Origin: Phycisphaerae bacterium
GTDB taxonomy: Bacteria > Planctomycetota > Phycisphaerae > SM23-33
Direction: 5' to 3'
Length of the DNA: 64,000 nucleotides
Assembly: GCA_030745875.1 (NCBI GenBank)
Contig: JASLNT010000059.1
Location: 124,001 to 188,000, forward strand
The notes beneath the pieces were generated by a model. It saw only the letters and a program-made list of their open reading frames with translations, did not search any database and had not been told where the DNA came from. Made by a program: the position numbers and the translations under genes. Shown here piece after piece: positions 19,374 through 27,759 of the stretch; position 1 is the first letter of the stretch; every line of letters starts with the position of its first letter.

Positions 19374-22037
19374 TTATTGGTCCTTCAGCCAGATCGACGA
19401 GCCCTTTCTGCGTCCCTTGGGCGTCTGGTCGCTGCGGTTGTTCCGGGCGTAATAGGGTATCGCCAGCAGCGGTTTCCCGTCGGCCCACTTGCCCTTGATC
19501 ACCATTACTCCGCCCAGCAGATTGCCTTTCCATTCCGGCGTCAGGGTCGAATCGCCCGCCAGCTTGCCCGTGATGTCCTGGTCGACGTTCTCGGCGGTGT
19601 ACATCAGCGGGCCGTAGCGCAGGGCGACCTGCCCTTTGGTCGCCGCGATCTTGCTGCTGCCCTTTACCCTCTGGACCTTCATCGGGAGCACCAGGTCGAC
19701 CTTGTCGCCCTTCTTCCACGTTCGCGTTATCACCGCGTAACCTTTTTCGACCGGGGGCGTGACTTTCGCGCCGTTGACTGCGATCGAAGCGATCCCGTCG
19801 GCGTTTGGTTTGGCGCTGTACAGCGTGCTCACGTCTCGCTTCGGCAGGCGGACGCGCACGCTGAACTTCCTGCTCTTGGCGGGATTCACCACGATCGCGA
19901 CCTTTCCGCTCCATGGATATTTGGTGGTCTGGACCATTTCGACCTCCATGCCGCCGAACTCTTCTATTCTCACCGTGCTCCCGATGAACGTGTTGACGTA
20001 GATGCTGTCTGCGGTCTTTGCGTACATCCAGGTCGGCAGCATCAACAGCGTCCGCGGGATATTGCCTATGCAGCACGGGCATCCGTGCCACGGGTAGCGA
20101 TCACCGCCGGAGATCATAGCGTTGGTGTAGTAGAAGTTCTTTCCCGGAAGGTCGATTGAGCCCAACAATGCGTTGTAGAGCGTTTCTTCGTACAGGTCGA
20201 CGAATTTCGAGTCGTGATACGACAGGTGCAGTTTGTGCTGGAAGAATATCTCCCCGCAACTCGAGCACGATTCGCAGTATGCGTTGTGCCTTAGCGAGTA
20301 GTCAGGCCCGAATCCTTCCGACGTCTCGCCGCTGCCGATCCCGCCGGTTACGTAGTACTTCCTGTTGACGATATTGTCCCAGATCGACATTACCGCTGAC
20401 TGGTAGTCCACGTCGCCGGTTTCCATCGCCACGTCGGACATCCCCGCATACGAATACGACGCCCGCACGGCGTGTCCGACCGCTTCGTACTGCTGGGTGA
20501 CCGGAACGTGACTCTGGTCGTACTTGTGCCCGCCTTGGCGTGCATCCAGCAGATATTTCCCCAGCCTGATGTACCGATTGCCCTTGGGCTTGCCCTCGAT
20601 TTTGTTGACGAAACGTCCGAAGCGGACCAGACCCATTTCCATCGCCTGGTGACCGCAGTACCAAGGTTTTTTCGGAGGCGGGCCGACGTTTCTGTCCCAG
20701 CAGTCGGCAAGCCGTTTGGCTGCGTTGTAGAGCCTGGCGTCTTTCCTGTCGGTCATCATGTAGTGCCCGACAGCGGCCTCCAGGAAATACCCCGCGACGT
20801 ATCCTTCGTGAGCGTGCCTGAGCTTGGGGTCCCAGTGTTTGTGATCGTTCAGCGTGTAGAAAGTCTGGATGTATCCGTCCTTTTCCTGGGCGGCCAGCAC
20901 TTTGGGAATCCAGTCTTCCAGCGTCGCCTTCATCGCTTTCTGGGCGGCGATGATTTCCTTGTCGCCGGCCGGATCGATCATCATCGCCAGGCAGATCGAC
21001 TCGATAGTGTTGTATATCCAGGCGTTGGAGAACACGTATCCGCGATGTTTCTTGTGGGGTTTGCCCGCCAGCTTGTTGGCGGCGTCTATGAAGTTGTTGA
21101 TTCCGCCTTGCTTCAACTCCGGATCGGAGATCATCTTGATGCAGTGGGGTATCCAGTTGACGATAAGCGCCTTGGCGCGCCCGGACCAGAGCGGACTGTC
21201 GATCTTGTAGCTCTTCGTATCGATCAGATCAAGCTGGCTCATCGGCGGGGGATTGACGACCTTGACCGCCAGTGTCGACGAATCGCTCATCTTGCCCTTG
21301 GTCGCCGTCAGTTTCACCGTGTAATCCCCCGCAATGGAGAATCTCGCAACGGTCTGCAGCTTGTTCGCATCATCGAAGGCGACCTTGCCCGGCCCGGAGC
21401 CCTTGGACCAGACGGACTTGGCGGTGTCCTTGCCCCCGACGGCCTGCATTTTGCCCGACAGGTAAGTATTTCCTCCACACATCACCACGCGATCGACACC
21501 GGCGGTGACCGAAGGCGGGAAGTCGGGCAGCTTGCCTTCGTTGTAAACCTTCCACTCGAGAATGCCCGTTGAGTAGTTTCCGTCTCCATCTATCTCCAGA
21601 CGCAGCTTTGACGTCCGGACCTCATCGAAGGTGGTCGTGTTCAGCTTGTCTTTCTCCACTCCCAAACCGGACGGTTTGCCGACCGGTGCGAACTTCTTCC
21701 CGTCCCAATACAGCAGGCGGCAGGCTTTGGGCAGACGCACGCCGCGTTTGTCGTCCCACCAGTAAACGTCTATCTTCTTCGTGCGGACCGCGGTGGTCCA
21801 TTCGTACTGCACCCATTGGGTCCGCTTGCTAGGCCAGTTTCCGTACGACCCCTTTCCGCGAACGTGCGAAGTCTTGGGAAAATGTCCGTCGTTGAGCGCG
21901 CCGAGCGAACAGTCGCCCGAAACGTGAGATGTCGACGGTATTGCAATCGGGGCCAGATTCACCCCGGTCTCCGCGGCGCAGACTCCAAAGCAGAACAACA
22001 GTACAAGCATCAAAGGCGACAGTAGCGATTTGTTCAT
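19374..22037 (-). CDS. Exported GH127 beta-L-arabinofuranosidase with discoidin-like and PKD-like N-terminal domains
   Basis: An 887-residue protein. The ATG at 22037 has GGAG upstream and begins a signal peptide (LMLVLLFCFGVCAAE); frames from farther upstream add no signal. Residues about 25-185 resemble an F5/8 type C module (NLAPIAIPSTSHVSG, VQYEWTTAVRTKKIDVYWWD). About 190-285 resembles a PKD/Ig-like domain. The GH127 (DUF1680) alpha/alpha barrel follows, then beta-sandwich domains. The family zinc/catalytic residues are visible: E-S-C in AYCESCSSCGE (nucleophile-side Glu and Cys ligand) and the Cys pair in HGCPCCIGN, as in HypBA1. The enzyme should remove beta-L-arabinofuranosyl residues from arabinans or glycoproteins in the periplasm, feeding the downstream kinase and epimerase. 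Confidence 0.9.
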   Translation of the reverse strand: MNKSLLSPLMLVLLFCFGVCAAETGVNLAPIAIPSTSHVSGDCSLGALNDGHFPKTSHVRGKGSYGNWPSKRTQWVQYEWTTAVRTKKIDVYWWDDKRGVRLPKACRLLYWDGKKFAPVGKPSGLGVEKDKLNTTTFDEVRTSKLRLEIDGDGNYSTGILEWKVYNEGKLPDFPPSVTAGVDRVVMCGGNTYLSGKMQAVGGKDTAKSVWSKGSGPGKVAFDDANKLQTVARFSIAGDYTVKLTATKGKMSDSSTLAVKVVNPPPMSQLDLIDTKSYKIDSPLWSGRAKALIVNWIPHCIKMISDPELKQGGINNFIDAANKLAGKPHKKHRGYVFSNAWIYNTIESICLAMMIDPAGDKEIIAAQKAMKATLEDWIPKVLAAQEKDGYIQTFYTLNDHKHWDPKLRHAHEGYVAGYFLEAAVGHYMMTDRKDARLYNAAKRLADCWDRNVGPPPKKPWYCGHQAMEMGLVRFGRFVNKIEGKPKGNRYIRLGKYLLDARQGGHKYDQSHVPVTQQYEAVGHAVRASYSYAGMSDVAMETGDVDYQSAVMSIWDNIVNRKYYVTGGIGSGETSEGFGPDYSLRHNAYCESCSSCGEIFFQHKLHLSYHDSKFVDLYEETLYNALLGSIDLPGKNFYYTNAMISGGDRYPWHGCPCCIGNIPRTLLMLPTWMYAKTADSIYVNTFIGSTVRIEEFGGMEVEMVQTTKYPWSGKVAIVVNPAKSRKFSVRVRLPKRDVSTLYSAKPNADGIASIAVNGAKVTPPVEKGYAVITRTWKKGDKVDLVLPMKVQRVKGSSKIAATKGQVALRYGPLMYTAENVDQDITGKLAGDSTLTPEWKGNLLGGVMVIKGKWADGKPLLAIPYYARNNRSDQTPKGRRKGSSIWLKDQ

Positions 22038-22153
22038 TGTGAATCTCCGTGAGTGTTCAGATACGCACAGGATGCTAATGTATCGCTGCGTTGCGGGCAA
22101 CTGCTTATTGGCGAATTCCCAAGCCGTCCAGTGCAATAGGCCCCGGCGTCGAC

Positions 22154-22159
22154 TATAAT
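22154..22159 (+). promoter_or_regulatory. Candidate -10 element before the sulfatase gene
   Basis: A perfect TATAAT lies 40 bases upstream of the sulfatase ATG. The best -35 at 17-base spacing is the weak GTGCAA (22131-22136), so this is a partial match. Confidence 0.3.
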
Positions 22160-22199
22160 CTCAATCGAACCATACGCCGATCAGAACAGGAGCCCAGCA

Positions 22200-24074
22200 A
22201 TGCTTTCGAGAAGAGAATTCCTGGCCGGTACTCTAACCGGAGCCACAGCCGCGATAACCGCTTCATCGTTCGCAGCCGAATCGCCAGCGTCAAAGGGCAA
22301 ACGCCCCAACATCGTCTGGTTGATGTCCGAGGATAACTCCAAGCACTACATGAAACTCTTCGACGAAAACGGAGCCGAAACGCCGCGTATCGCCGCGATG
22401 GCCAAGAGCGGCGTGCTGTTCACCCGGGCGTTCTCCAACTGTCCGGTATGCTCTGCGGCCAGGTCGATTCTGGCCACGGGTTGCTACGGTTCCCGGATCG
22501 GCACGCAATTTCATCGCAAGTTCAAGACCGTTCCGATGCCTGACGGGCTGGCTCCGATCGGGACACTGATGAAACAGGCCGGTTACTACACGTCCAACGT
22601 GAGAAAAACCGACTACAACTTCTCGTACAAGGGTAAGATCTGGGATTCAGGCAAGGACTGGCGCGGCCGCAAGCCCGGCCAACCGTTCTTCCACAAGCAG
22701 CAGTTCGGCGTAACGCACGAAAGCGGGCTGCACCGGGCCAACAAGGGCGGGACTGACGAGAAAATGTTCGTCGCGCCCTGTCACCCCGACACGCCGCTTT
22801 TCCGCCAGGCCAACAAGGCCTACAAGGAACTGCACGCCAAGATGGACGCCCAGATCGGAGCGGTGGTCGACCAGTTGAAGAAGGATGGAGTGCTCGAAGA
22901 CACCTTCGTGTTCTACTTTGGAGATCACGGCGGGGTGCTGCCCGGGTCAAAGGGATACGTTTACGAGACCGGTCTGCACGTGCCGCTGGTGGTCCGCATA
23001 CCAGAGAACTTCAAGCACCTCGTTGACCTCAAGCCCGACAGTTCGGTCGGCGGGTTTGTGAGCTTCATCGACTTCGCCCCGACAGCCCTGAACCTGGCCG
23101 GAGCGAAGATACCCAGCCAGATGGACGGCAAGCCGTTCATGGGCCCCGGCGTGAAGTGCGACGAGGTCAACAAGCGCGATGAAACCTTCGGGATGGCCGA
23201 CAGGTTCGATGAGAAGTACGATTTCGTGCGGACCCTCCGCAAGGGCAAGTACAAGTACATGCGGAGCTATCAACCGTTCAACTTCGACGGGCTGTGGAAC
23301 AACTACCGCTACATAATGGCGTCGTACAAGGAGTGGTGGAAACTCTACAAGGGAGGGAAACTCACCAAAGAGGCGGCGCTGTTCTTTGAACCGAGAGCCC
23401 CCGAGGCTCTCTACGATATCGACAAGGACCCCTACGAGGTCAACAATATCGCCTCCGACCCCGCCAACGCGAAAGTGCTGGCCGATATGCGAACTCGACT
23501 GCAGGCGCGCGTCAAAGGCATGCCCGACCTGAGCTTCTTCCCCGAGAGCGAACTGGTCAAAAAGGCCTGGGGCAACCCCGTCAAGTTCGGTCAGGACCAG
23601 AAAGCCCGAATCGCAACGCTGGTCGACATCGCCGATCTGTCGCTTATCGGGCTTGATAAAGCCAAAGACAAGATCACCGCCGCCCTGGAGTCGAAAGACC
23701 CATGGGCCCGCTACTGGGGGCTGATCGTCTGCAGTTGTTTCGGCAAGCAGGCCGAATCGTTCGTCGCCAAGGCCAAATCGCTCGCCAACGCCGACGCCGA
23801 ACCGCTCGTCCGCGTCCGGGCCGCTGAGTTCCTGGCCCTGACAGGCGCTGCGGCCCCGCAGAAGGTGATAATGGACGTCCTGGCGACCGCAGAGCACCCC
23901 CTCGAAGCGGTGCTTACCCTCAACACCGTAGTTCTGTTGCGAGACGGGAAACCGGGCTACAAGTTTGACATCACCGCCGACAGCGTAAAAGCCAAATGCG
24001 GAGACGTTTCCCGCCGCCTGCAATACCTGACCGGAAAAGGCGGAAAACCGAAGAAGAAGCGAAGGAAGAAGTAG
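22200..24074 (+). CDS. Tat-exported sulfatase
   Basis: A 624-residue alkaline-phosphatase-superfamily sulfatase. The N-terminus MLSRREFLAGTLTG has the twin-arginine motif. RPNIVWLMSEDNS is the first metal-binding strand (the usual D-D appears as E44-D45). The formylglycine motif is C84-S-A-A-R88 (C-x-A-x-R variety) followed by TGCYGSR. YFGDHGGVLPGSKGYVYETG carries the second metal-binding Asp-His. The last about 130 residues form a HEAT-like helical extension, common in planctomycete sulfatases. The catalytic Cys must be converted to formylglycine by an FGE or anSME enzyme; the FGE-like domains elsewhere in this window lack the needed cysteines. It lies between the two GH127 genes, suggesting a sulfated, arabinose-containing glycan. 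Confidence 0.92.
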   Translation: MLSRREFLAGTLTGATAAITASSFAAESPASKGKRPNIVWLMSEDNSKHYMKLFDENGAETPRIAAMAKSGVLFTRAFSNCPVCSAARSILATGCYGSRIGTQFHRKFKTVPMPDGLAPIGTLMKQAGYYTSNVRKTDYNFSYKGKIWDSGKDWRGRKPGQPFFHKQQFGVTHESGLHRANKGGTDEKMFVAPCHPDTPLFRQANKAYKELHAKMDAQIGAVVDQLKKDGVLEDTFVFYFGDHGGVLPGSKGYVYETGLHVPLVVRIPENFKHLVDLKPDSSVGGFVSFIDFAPTALNLAGAKIPSQMDGKPFMGPGVKCDEVNKRDETFGMADRFDEKYDFVRTLRKGKYKYMRSYQPFNFDGLWNNYRYIMASYKEWWKLYKGGKLTKEAALFFEPRAPEALYDIDKDPYEVNNIASDPANAKVLADMRTRLQARVKGMPDLSFFPESELVKKAWGNPVKFGQDQKARIATLVDIADLSLIGLDKAKDKITAALESKDPWARYWGLIVCSCFGKQAESFVAKAKSLANADAEPLVRVRAAEFLALTGAAAPQKVIMDVLATAEHPLEAVLTLNTVVLLRDGKPGYKFDITADSVKAKCGDVSRRLQYLTGKGGKPKKKRRKK

Positions 24075-24179
24075 AACCCTCTACTCTCGCCGATGCAAAC
24101 CAATCGTCGCCATGCATGGATCTGATCGTGCCGGATGTGCCGGACATCGCCGGGCGGTCTTTGTCGTCGGCGTGGTGAT

Positions 24180-26210
24180 TTACTTCCCGGGTTTGGGGCG
24201 TGCGGATTCGTTGATCCAGACCGTCATGGCGCCTTTGTCCCGGTTGTTCCACGCGTAGTATGGGATTGCGGTGATCTTGACCGTCTTGCCCTCTGCGGTC
24301 GCCTGGGCGGTGATCGTCGTGACGCCGCTGAGCAGGTCGGCGCGGTGTGCGGCCTTCAGTTTCGCTGTCGGCGGCAGGACGACCTTGGGGATGTTCGTAT
24401 CAGGGTTGTCGGCGGTTTCTATGCAGTAGACCAGCGGGCCGCGCATGATCGCCGTCTTGCCGACGTCCGCTTTGACCTTCCGGTGGGCGTAGACTCGTTT
24501 TACGGGCATCGAGATGTCGAGTTCGACCGTATCGCCGGGCTTCCACGTGCGTTTCAGCTGTGCGTATCCGTCGGCCTGCGGTTTGGCGTCGGCGGTCTTA
24601 CCGTTTACTTTCAGGCTGACAGGCGCCGCGGTTGCGTTTGCGAATCGGTACAGGTCGGTCGGGACCGGGCGCCCCAACGCCCACCCGGGTATTCGCAGGC
24701 GAAGCGTGAACTCAATCGCCGCCTTGGGCGTTACCGTAAGCTTCACTTTACCGTCCCACGGATAGTCGGTTTTCTGGGCGATCTTCACTGTATCGTCGCC
24801 GAGTTTGATCGTCGCCACGCCGGCGGCGTAGAGGTTCACGTAAATGTTCTTCTTCTCAGTGGCGTATGCGAGAGACCCGACCTGCGGGATGATCCGCGCC
24901 AGGTTCGTCGGGCAGCAGGACAATCCGATCCAGGTTGACCTCCGCCCGCCCCTGCTCTCCAGCGGATTCTGGTAGGAGAATCCATTACCGGCGATTGTGA
25001 TCCCCGAGATCGCCCCGTTGTACAGCGCCAGTTCCATCACGTCAGCGTACTTCGCTTCGGCGTGCAGCAGCGCCATTCGGTGCTGCCAGAGTACGTGGGC
25101 GATGTTTGCGCACGATTCGCAGTAAGTTCGATTCGGCAGGAGGTATGCGTCCCCGTAGCCTTCGTCGTGATACTGGGCGGTTCCGACCGATCCGGTGATG
25201 TACATCTTGCGAGCGACGACATCCTCCCAGAGATGCCCCAGCACCTTCTCGTATGCGGGAGCCTTGCTGAAGCGGACGATGTCGGCCATTGCGGCGTACA
25301 TGTATCCGGCGCGTACGGCGTGTCCGACCGCTCGTTTCTCGTCGATGATCGGGCGGTGGTCCTGGGCGCGTCCGTTTCGCTGGCGGACTCTGGCCCGCAG
25401 GCGTTTGGCGCGCTCGGGCAGGTCCTTTTCGTAGGGATAAGCGGTCTTGGGCGGCGTGCGCAGATCGTAAATCTTGCGTTCGGTTCCGTGTGCATGCCCG
25501 CGTTCGTCCAGAAAGAACCGCGACAGGGTCAGGTACTTCTTCTTACCGGTGTGTCGGTAGAGTTTCACCAGCGCCAGTTCGATCTCCTGGTGCCCGTCGA
25601 CGTCGTAGCGTTTCCCTTCTCCGAAGATCGAGTCGATGTGGTCGGCGAACTTGATCGCCGAATTCAGCACTTTTCCATCGCCGGTGACTTTGTGATGTTC
25701 GATCGCCATCTCGAAATAGTGTCCGGCGTTATACATCTGGTGCATCGTTCGCAGGCGATCCCAGCGGTACTTCTGTTCTTTGAGCATGAAGTACGCGATA
25801 AGGAATCCGTCATCCTGCTGTGCGGCGATGATGCGGTCCAGGATGCCGTCAACGCGTTTGCTCAACGCCTTGTCGGGCTTGTTCTGCAGGCAATACATCG
25901 CACCTTCCAGCGCCTTGTACAGGTCTGAGTCGAACGCGGCGTGTCCTGACGCGTCGCCTTCGATCTTTCCGGCGGCCTTGTCGAAATTGGTTACGTGCCC
26001 GTCCCTTTCCAGGTGGTCCAGCGAGTGCGGGATGGTCGTCATGTGAGCCGTCTTGAGTCTCGGTCCCCAAAACCCGCCAGCCAGTTTAACCTGCTGGTTG
26101 GCTACTTCCGTCAGCCCGCGGATCGGCGGCGTGTCGCCCGGAGAAGATGATGCGACCAGACCAAAGGCCAGGGCGATCACTGTCAGAACTGTGACATTGG
26201 AATTACGCAT
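24180..26210 (-). CDS. Exported GH127-family glycoside hydrolase, copy 2
   Basis: A 676-residue protein with a signal peptide (VLTVIALAFGLVASSS). QVKLAGGFWGPRLKT is the typical beginning of the GH127/DUF1680 fold, so unlike the other copy it carries no extra N-terminal modules. The predicted zinc and catalytic residues are in YCESCANIAHV (Glu-x-Cys) and LSCCPTNLAR (Cys-Cys). The C-terminal beta-sandwich begins near KVKLTVTPKAAIEFTLRLRI. Probably a beta-L-arabinofuranosidase or a related activity in the periplasm. It is transcribed alone from a strong promoter (26264-26293) with a perfect palindrome in the 5' UTR, so it is probably regulated separately from the GH127 operon to its left. Confidence 0.9.
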   Translation of the reverse strand: MRNSNVTVLTVIALAFGLVASSSPGDTPPIRGLTEVANQQVKLAGGFWGPRLKTAHMTTIPHSLDHLERDGHVTNFDKAAGKIEGDASGHAAFDSDLYKALEGAMYCLQNKPDKALSKRVDGILDRIIAAQQDDGFLIAYFMLKEQKYRWDRLRTMHQMYNAGHYFEMAIEHHKVTGDGKVLNSAIKFADHIDSIFGEGKRYDVDGHQEIELALVKLYRHTGKKKYLTLSRFFLDERGHAHGTERKIYDLRTPPKTAYPYEKDLPERAKRLRARVRQRNGRAQDHRPIIDEKRAVGHAVRAGYMYAAMADIVRFSKAPAYEKVLGHLWEDVVARKMYITGSVGTAQYHDEGYGDAYLLPNRTYCESCANIAHVLWQHRMALLHAEAKYADVMELALYNGAISGITIAGNGFSYQNPLESRGGRRSTWIGLSCCPTNLARIIPQVGSLAYATEKKNIYVNLYAAGVATIKLGDDTVKIAQKTDYPWDGKVKLTVTPKAAIEFTLRLRIPGWALGRPVPTDLYRFANATAAPVSLKVNGKTADAKPQADGYAQLKRTWKPGDTVELDISMPVKRVYAHRKVKADVGKTAIMRGPLVYCIETADNPDTNIPKVVLPPTAKLKAAHRADLLSGVTTITAQATAEGKTVKITAIPYYAWNNRDKGAMTVWINESARPKPGK

Positions 26211-26238
26211 AACAAATACCCTTTCGCACCGTTGATTA

Positions 26239-26250
26239 CCGCACGTGCGG
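26239..26250. promoter_or_regulatory. 12-bp perfect palindrome, candidate operator of the GH127 gene
   Basis: CCGCACGTGCGG is a perfect 12-bp palindrome 14 bases downstream of the -10 element of the promoter at 26264-26293, between it and the GH127 start at 26210. This is a classic position for a repressor operator. The binding protein is unknown. Confidence 0.4.
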
Positions 26251-26263
26251 CTGCGGGGCGTGC

Positions 26264-26293
26264 AGAATAGAGTAAAACATGGTTCATTGTCAA
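26264..26293 (-). promoter_or_regulatory. Sigma70-type promoter of the GH127 gene
   Basis: On the minus strand a perfect TTGACA (26293-26288) is followed after 18 bases by TATTCT (26269-26264). The predicted transcription start near 26257 gives a 5' UTR of about 47 bases. Confidence 0.55.
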
Positions 26294-26404
26294 TCGGGAC
26301 GCCGACTCGCCGCCCGCCGCTGCGGATAGATTTGTTGCGATCATCGAACAGCGAACGTACGGTTCAAAGGCGCGATCGCCGGCGTGCGGGCCCGCGCGCG
26401 GAGC

Positions 26405-26420
26405 CTATGCACTTGACTCT
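26405..26420 (+). repeat. Left terminal inverted repeat of the IS1595-type element
   Basis: CTATGCACTTGACTCT, exact reverse complement of 27390-27405. Confidence 0.75.
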
Positions 26421-26449
26421 TGTGCGAACTGAGGCGAGTATTACGCTCC

Positions 26450-27367
26450 ATGGCCGACTATCCATCCACATCAGAAGAATTCGAAGAGTGGTTCTCCTCC
26501 GAAGCGGCGTGTCAGGAGTATCTGTATCGCATTCGCTGGCCAAGGGGGTTTGTGTGCGTGCGATGCGGGGGCGATCAGGCCTGGGCGACGAATCGAGGGC
26601 TGTACCGCTGCAGCGTGTGCGACACTCAAACGTCGGTTACGGCTGGGACGATCTTTCAGGGCACGCGCAAGGGGCTGGGATCGTGGTTCCGTGCGATATG
26701 GAACGTGACCACCCGGCCGGACGGGGTGAGTGCCCTGGAAATACAGCGATTGCTCGGGCTGGGCAGCTACCGCACGGCGTGGACGTGGATGCACAAGCTC
26801 CGCCGTGCTATGGTCCCGCCGAACCTGGACCCTCTGGCCGGAACGGTTGTCGTCGATCAGGCGTATCTAAACGGAGACAAACCCCAGGCGACGGATCTGC
26901 TTTCTGACCGTCGTCCGCTGATCTTCGTCGCCGCCCAGGAGATCCGTGGGCGCGTCGGTCGGATAGTTCTCCGCCGAACCGTAGACCGCAGCGCGGGCGG
27001 TCTTCAATCGGCCATTCGCCAAGCTGTTGCGCTGGATGCGATAGTGCATACGGACGACTCGCCGGCGTATCAGGGTTTGCGACTTTACGGGTATCGTCAC
27101 AAGCCTGTGCAGTTCGAGCTCAGCGGGGTGCGAATGGGCCCCTTGCCCATCGTTGCCCGCGTGATTGGGGAACTCCGCGACTGGCTGGCGGCGACGCCTC
27201 ATGGCGCGGTGCGTCCCTCGCATCTGGACTATTATCTGGATGAGTTCTCTTTCCGCTTTAATAACAAGAGGTTACGGTCGCCAGGCAAACTGTTCCACAA
27301 ACTGCTCCGCCAAGCGGTCGCTAGCGATCCTGTTCCTGGCGGGCAGATCGCAGGTGGGGGAGATTGA
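26450..27367 (+). CDS. ISXO2-like transposase (IS1595 family) with zinc ribbon
   Basis: A 305-residue transposase. An N-terminal zinc ribbon is shown by C36-x2-C39 and C54-x2-C57 (CVRCGG, CSVCDTQ), followed by the T-A-G-T-I-F-Q-G-T-R-K segment typical of the family. The DDE-type catalytic region has VVVDQAYLNGD and IVHTDDSPAYQGL for the first two acidic positions. The end L-D-Y-Y-L-D-E-F-S-F-R-F-N-N-K-R is diagnostic of ISXO2-like proteins. The ATG at 26450 is preferred to a TTG at 26420, which lies in the terminal repeat. The usual E after the first catalytic D (VDET in relatives) is Q here; otherwise the gene looks intact. Confidence 0.9.
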   Translation: MADYPSTSEEFEEWFSSEAACQEYLYRIRWPRGFVCVRCGGDQAWATNRGLYRCSVCDTQTSVTAGTIFQGTRKGLGSWFRAIWNVTTRPDGVSALEIQRLLGLGSYRTAWTWMHKLRRAMVPPNLDPLAGTVVVDQAYLNGDKPQATDLLSDRRPLIFVAAQEIRGRVGRIVLRRTVDRSAGGLQSAIRQAVALDAIVHTDDSPAYQGLRLYGYRHKPVQFELSGVRMGPLPIVARVIGELRDWLAATPHGAVRPSHLDYYLDEFSFRFNNKRLRSPGKLFHKLLRQAVASDPVPGGQIAGGGD

Positions 27368-27389
27368 ATCGTGAATCGCCGAAAAGACG

Positions 27390-27405
27390 AGAGTCAAGTG
27401 CATAG
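27390..27405 (-). repeat. Right terminal inverted repeat of the IS1595-type element
   Basis: AGAGTCAAGTGCATAG, exact reverse complement of 26405-26420, 22 bases after the transposase stop codon. Confidence 0.75.
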
Positions 27406-27759
27406 CGATGCCTGCGAGATGCAGTGAAGGAATGGAGAAAACACAGTGTAATACGGCAATAAGTGCGGATTGAGATGCCGAAGGCGTGTACTAAACAATA
27501 GGGCGGTCAAAATGGGGTTCACGTCGCTTTGAGACAATGATGAGACGCTGTGGCGTAAAAAGGAGAGGCAAGAGCATAGCCGAGTCTTTTTTTTACGTGC
27601 TTGGACATTGCTAACATCTTGTCAAAACAAATCGTATGCGCCAGTGTGAGATTGAGATATCCCTTACTGGTTGGAATATCCTCCATAAAGGGTGGGAAAT
27701 GTGGTGTAATACCGGACTCAGAGCAGTGTTTGTGATGGAACCACCCACCAGGAGATGAC
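27406..27759. other. AT-richer intergenic leader upstream of the mvhD operon
   Basis: About 350 bases without a credible gene, visibly richer in A and T than the flanking genes. It contains a long hairpin (27553-27598, listed separately) and presumably the promoter of the operon, but no convincing -35/-10 pair was found. Confidence 0.5.
27553..27598 (+). promoter_or_regulatory. Long hairpin with an 8-T run, possible leader RNA structure or terminator
   Basis: GCGTAAAAAGGAGA (27553-27566) and TCTTTTTTTTACGT (27585-27598) can form 14 consecutive RNA pairs, three of them G-U, around an 18-base loop that contains a further GGC/GCC stem. It may terminate transcription leaving the insertion sequence or act in the leader of the mvhD operon. 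No known riboswitch was recognised. Confidence 0.4.

Larger units (their letters stand above)
26405..27405 (+). mobile_element. IS1595-type insertion sequence, about 1.0 kb
   Basis: A single transposase gene is bracketed by a perfect 16-bp inverted repeat, CTATGCACTTGACTCT at the left and its exact complement at the right. The element is about 1001 bases long, the size expected for the IS1595 family. The eight bases outside each end (CGCGGAGC and CGATGCCT) do not match, so no target duplication is visible; the copy may be old, recombined, or its true ends may lie a few bases away. It sits directly upstream of the mvhD operon. Confidence 0.75.
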
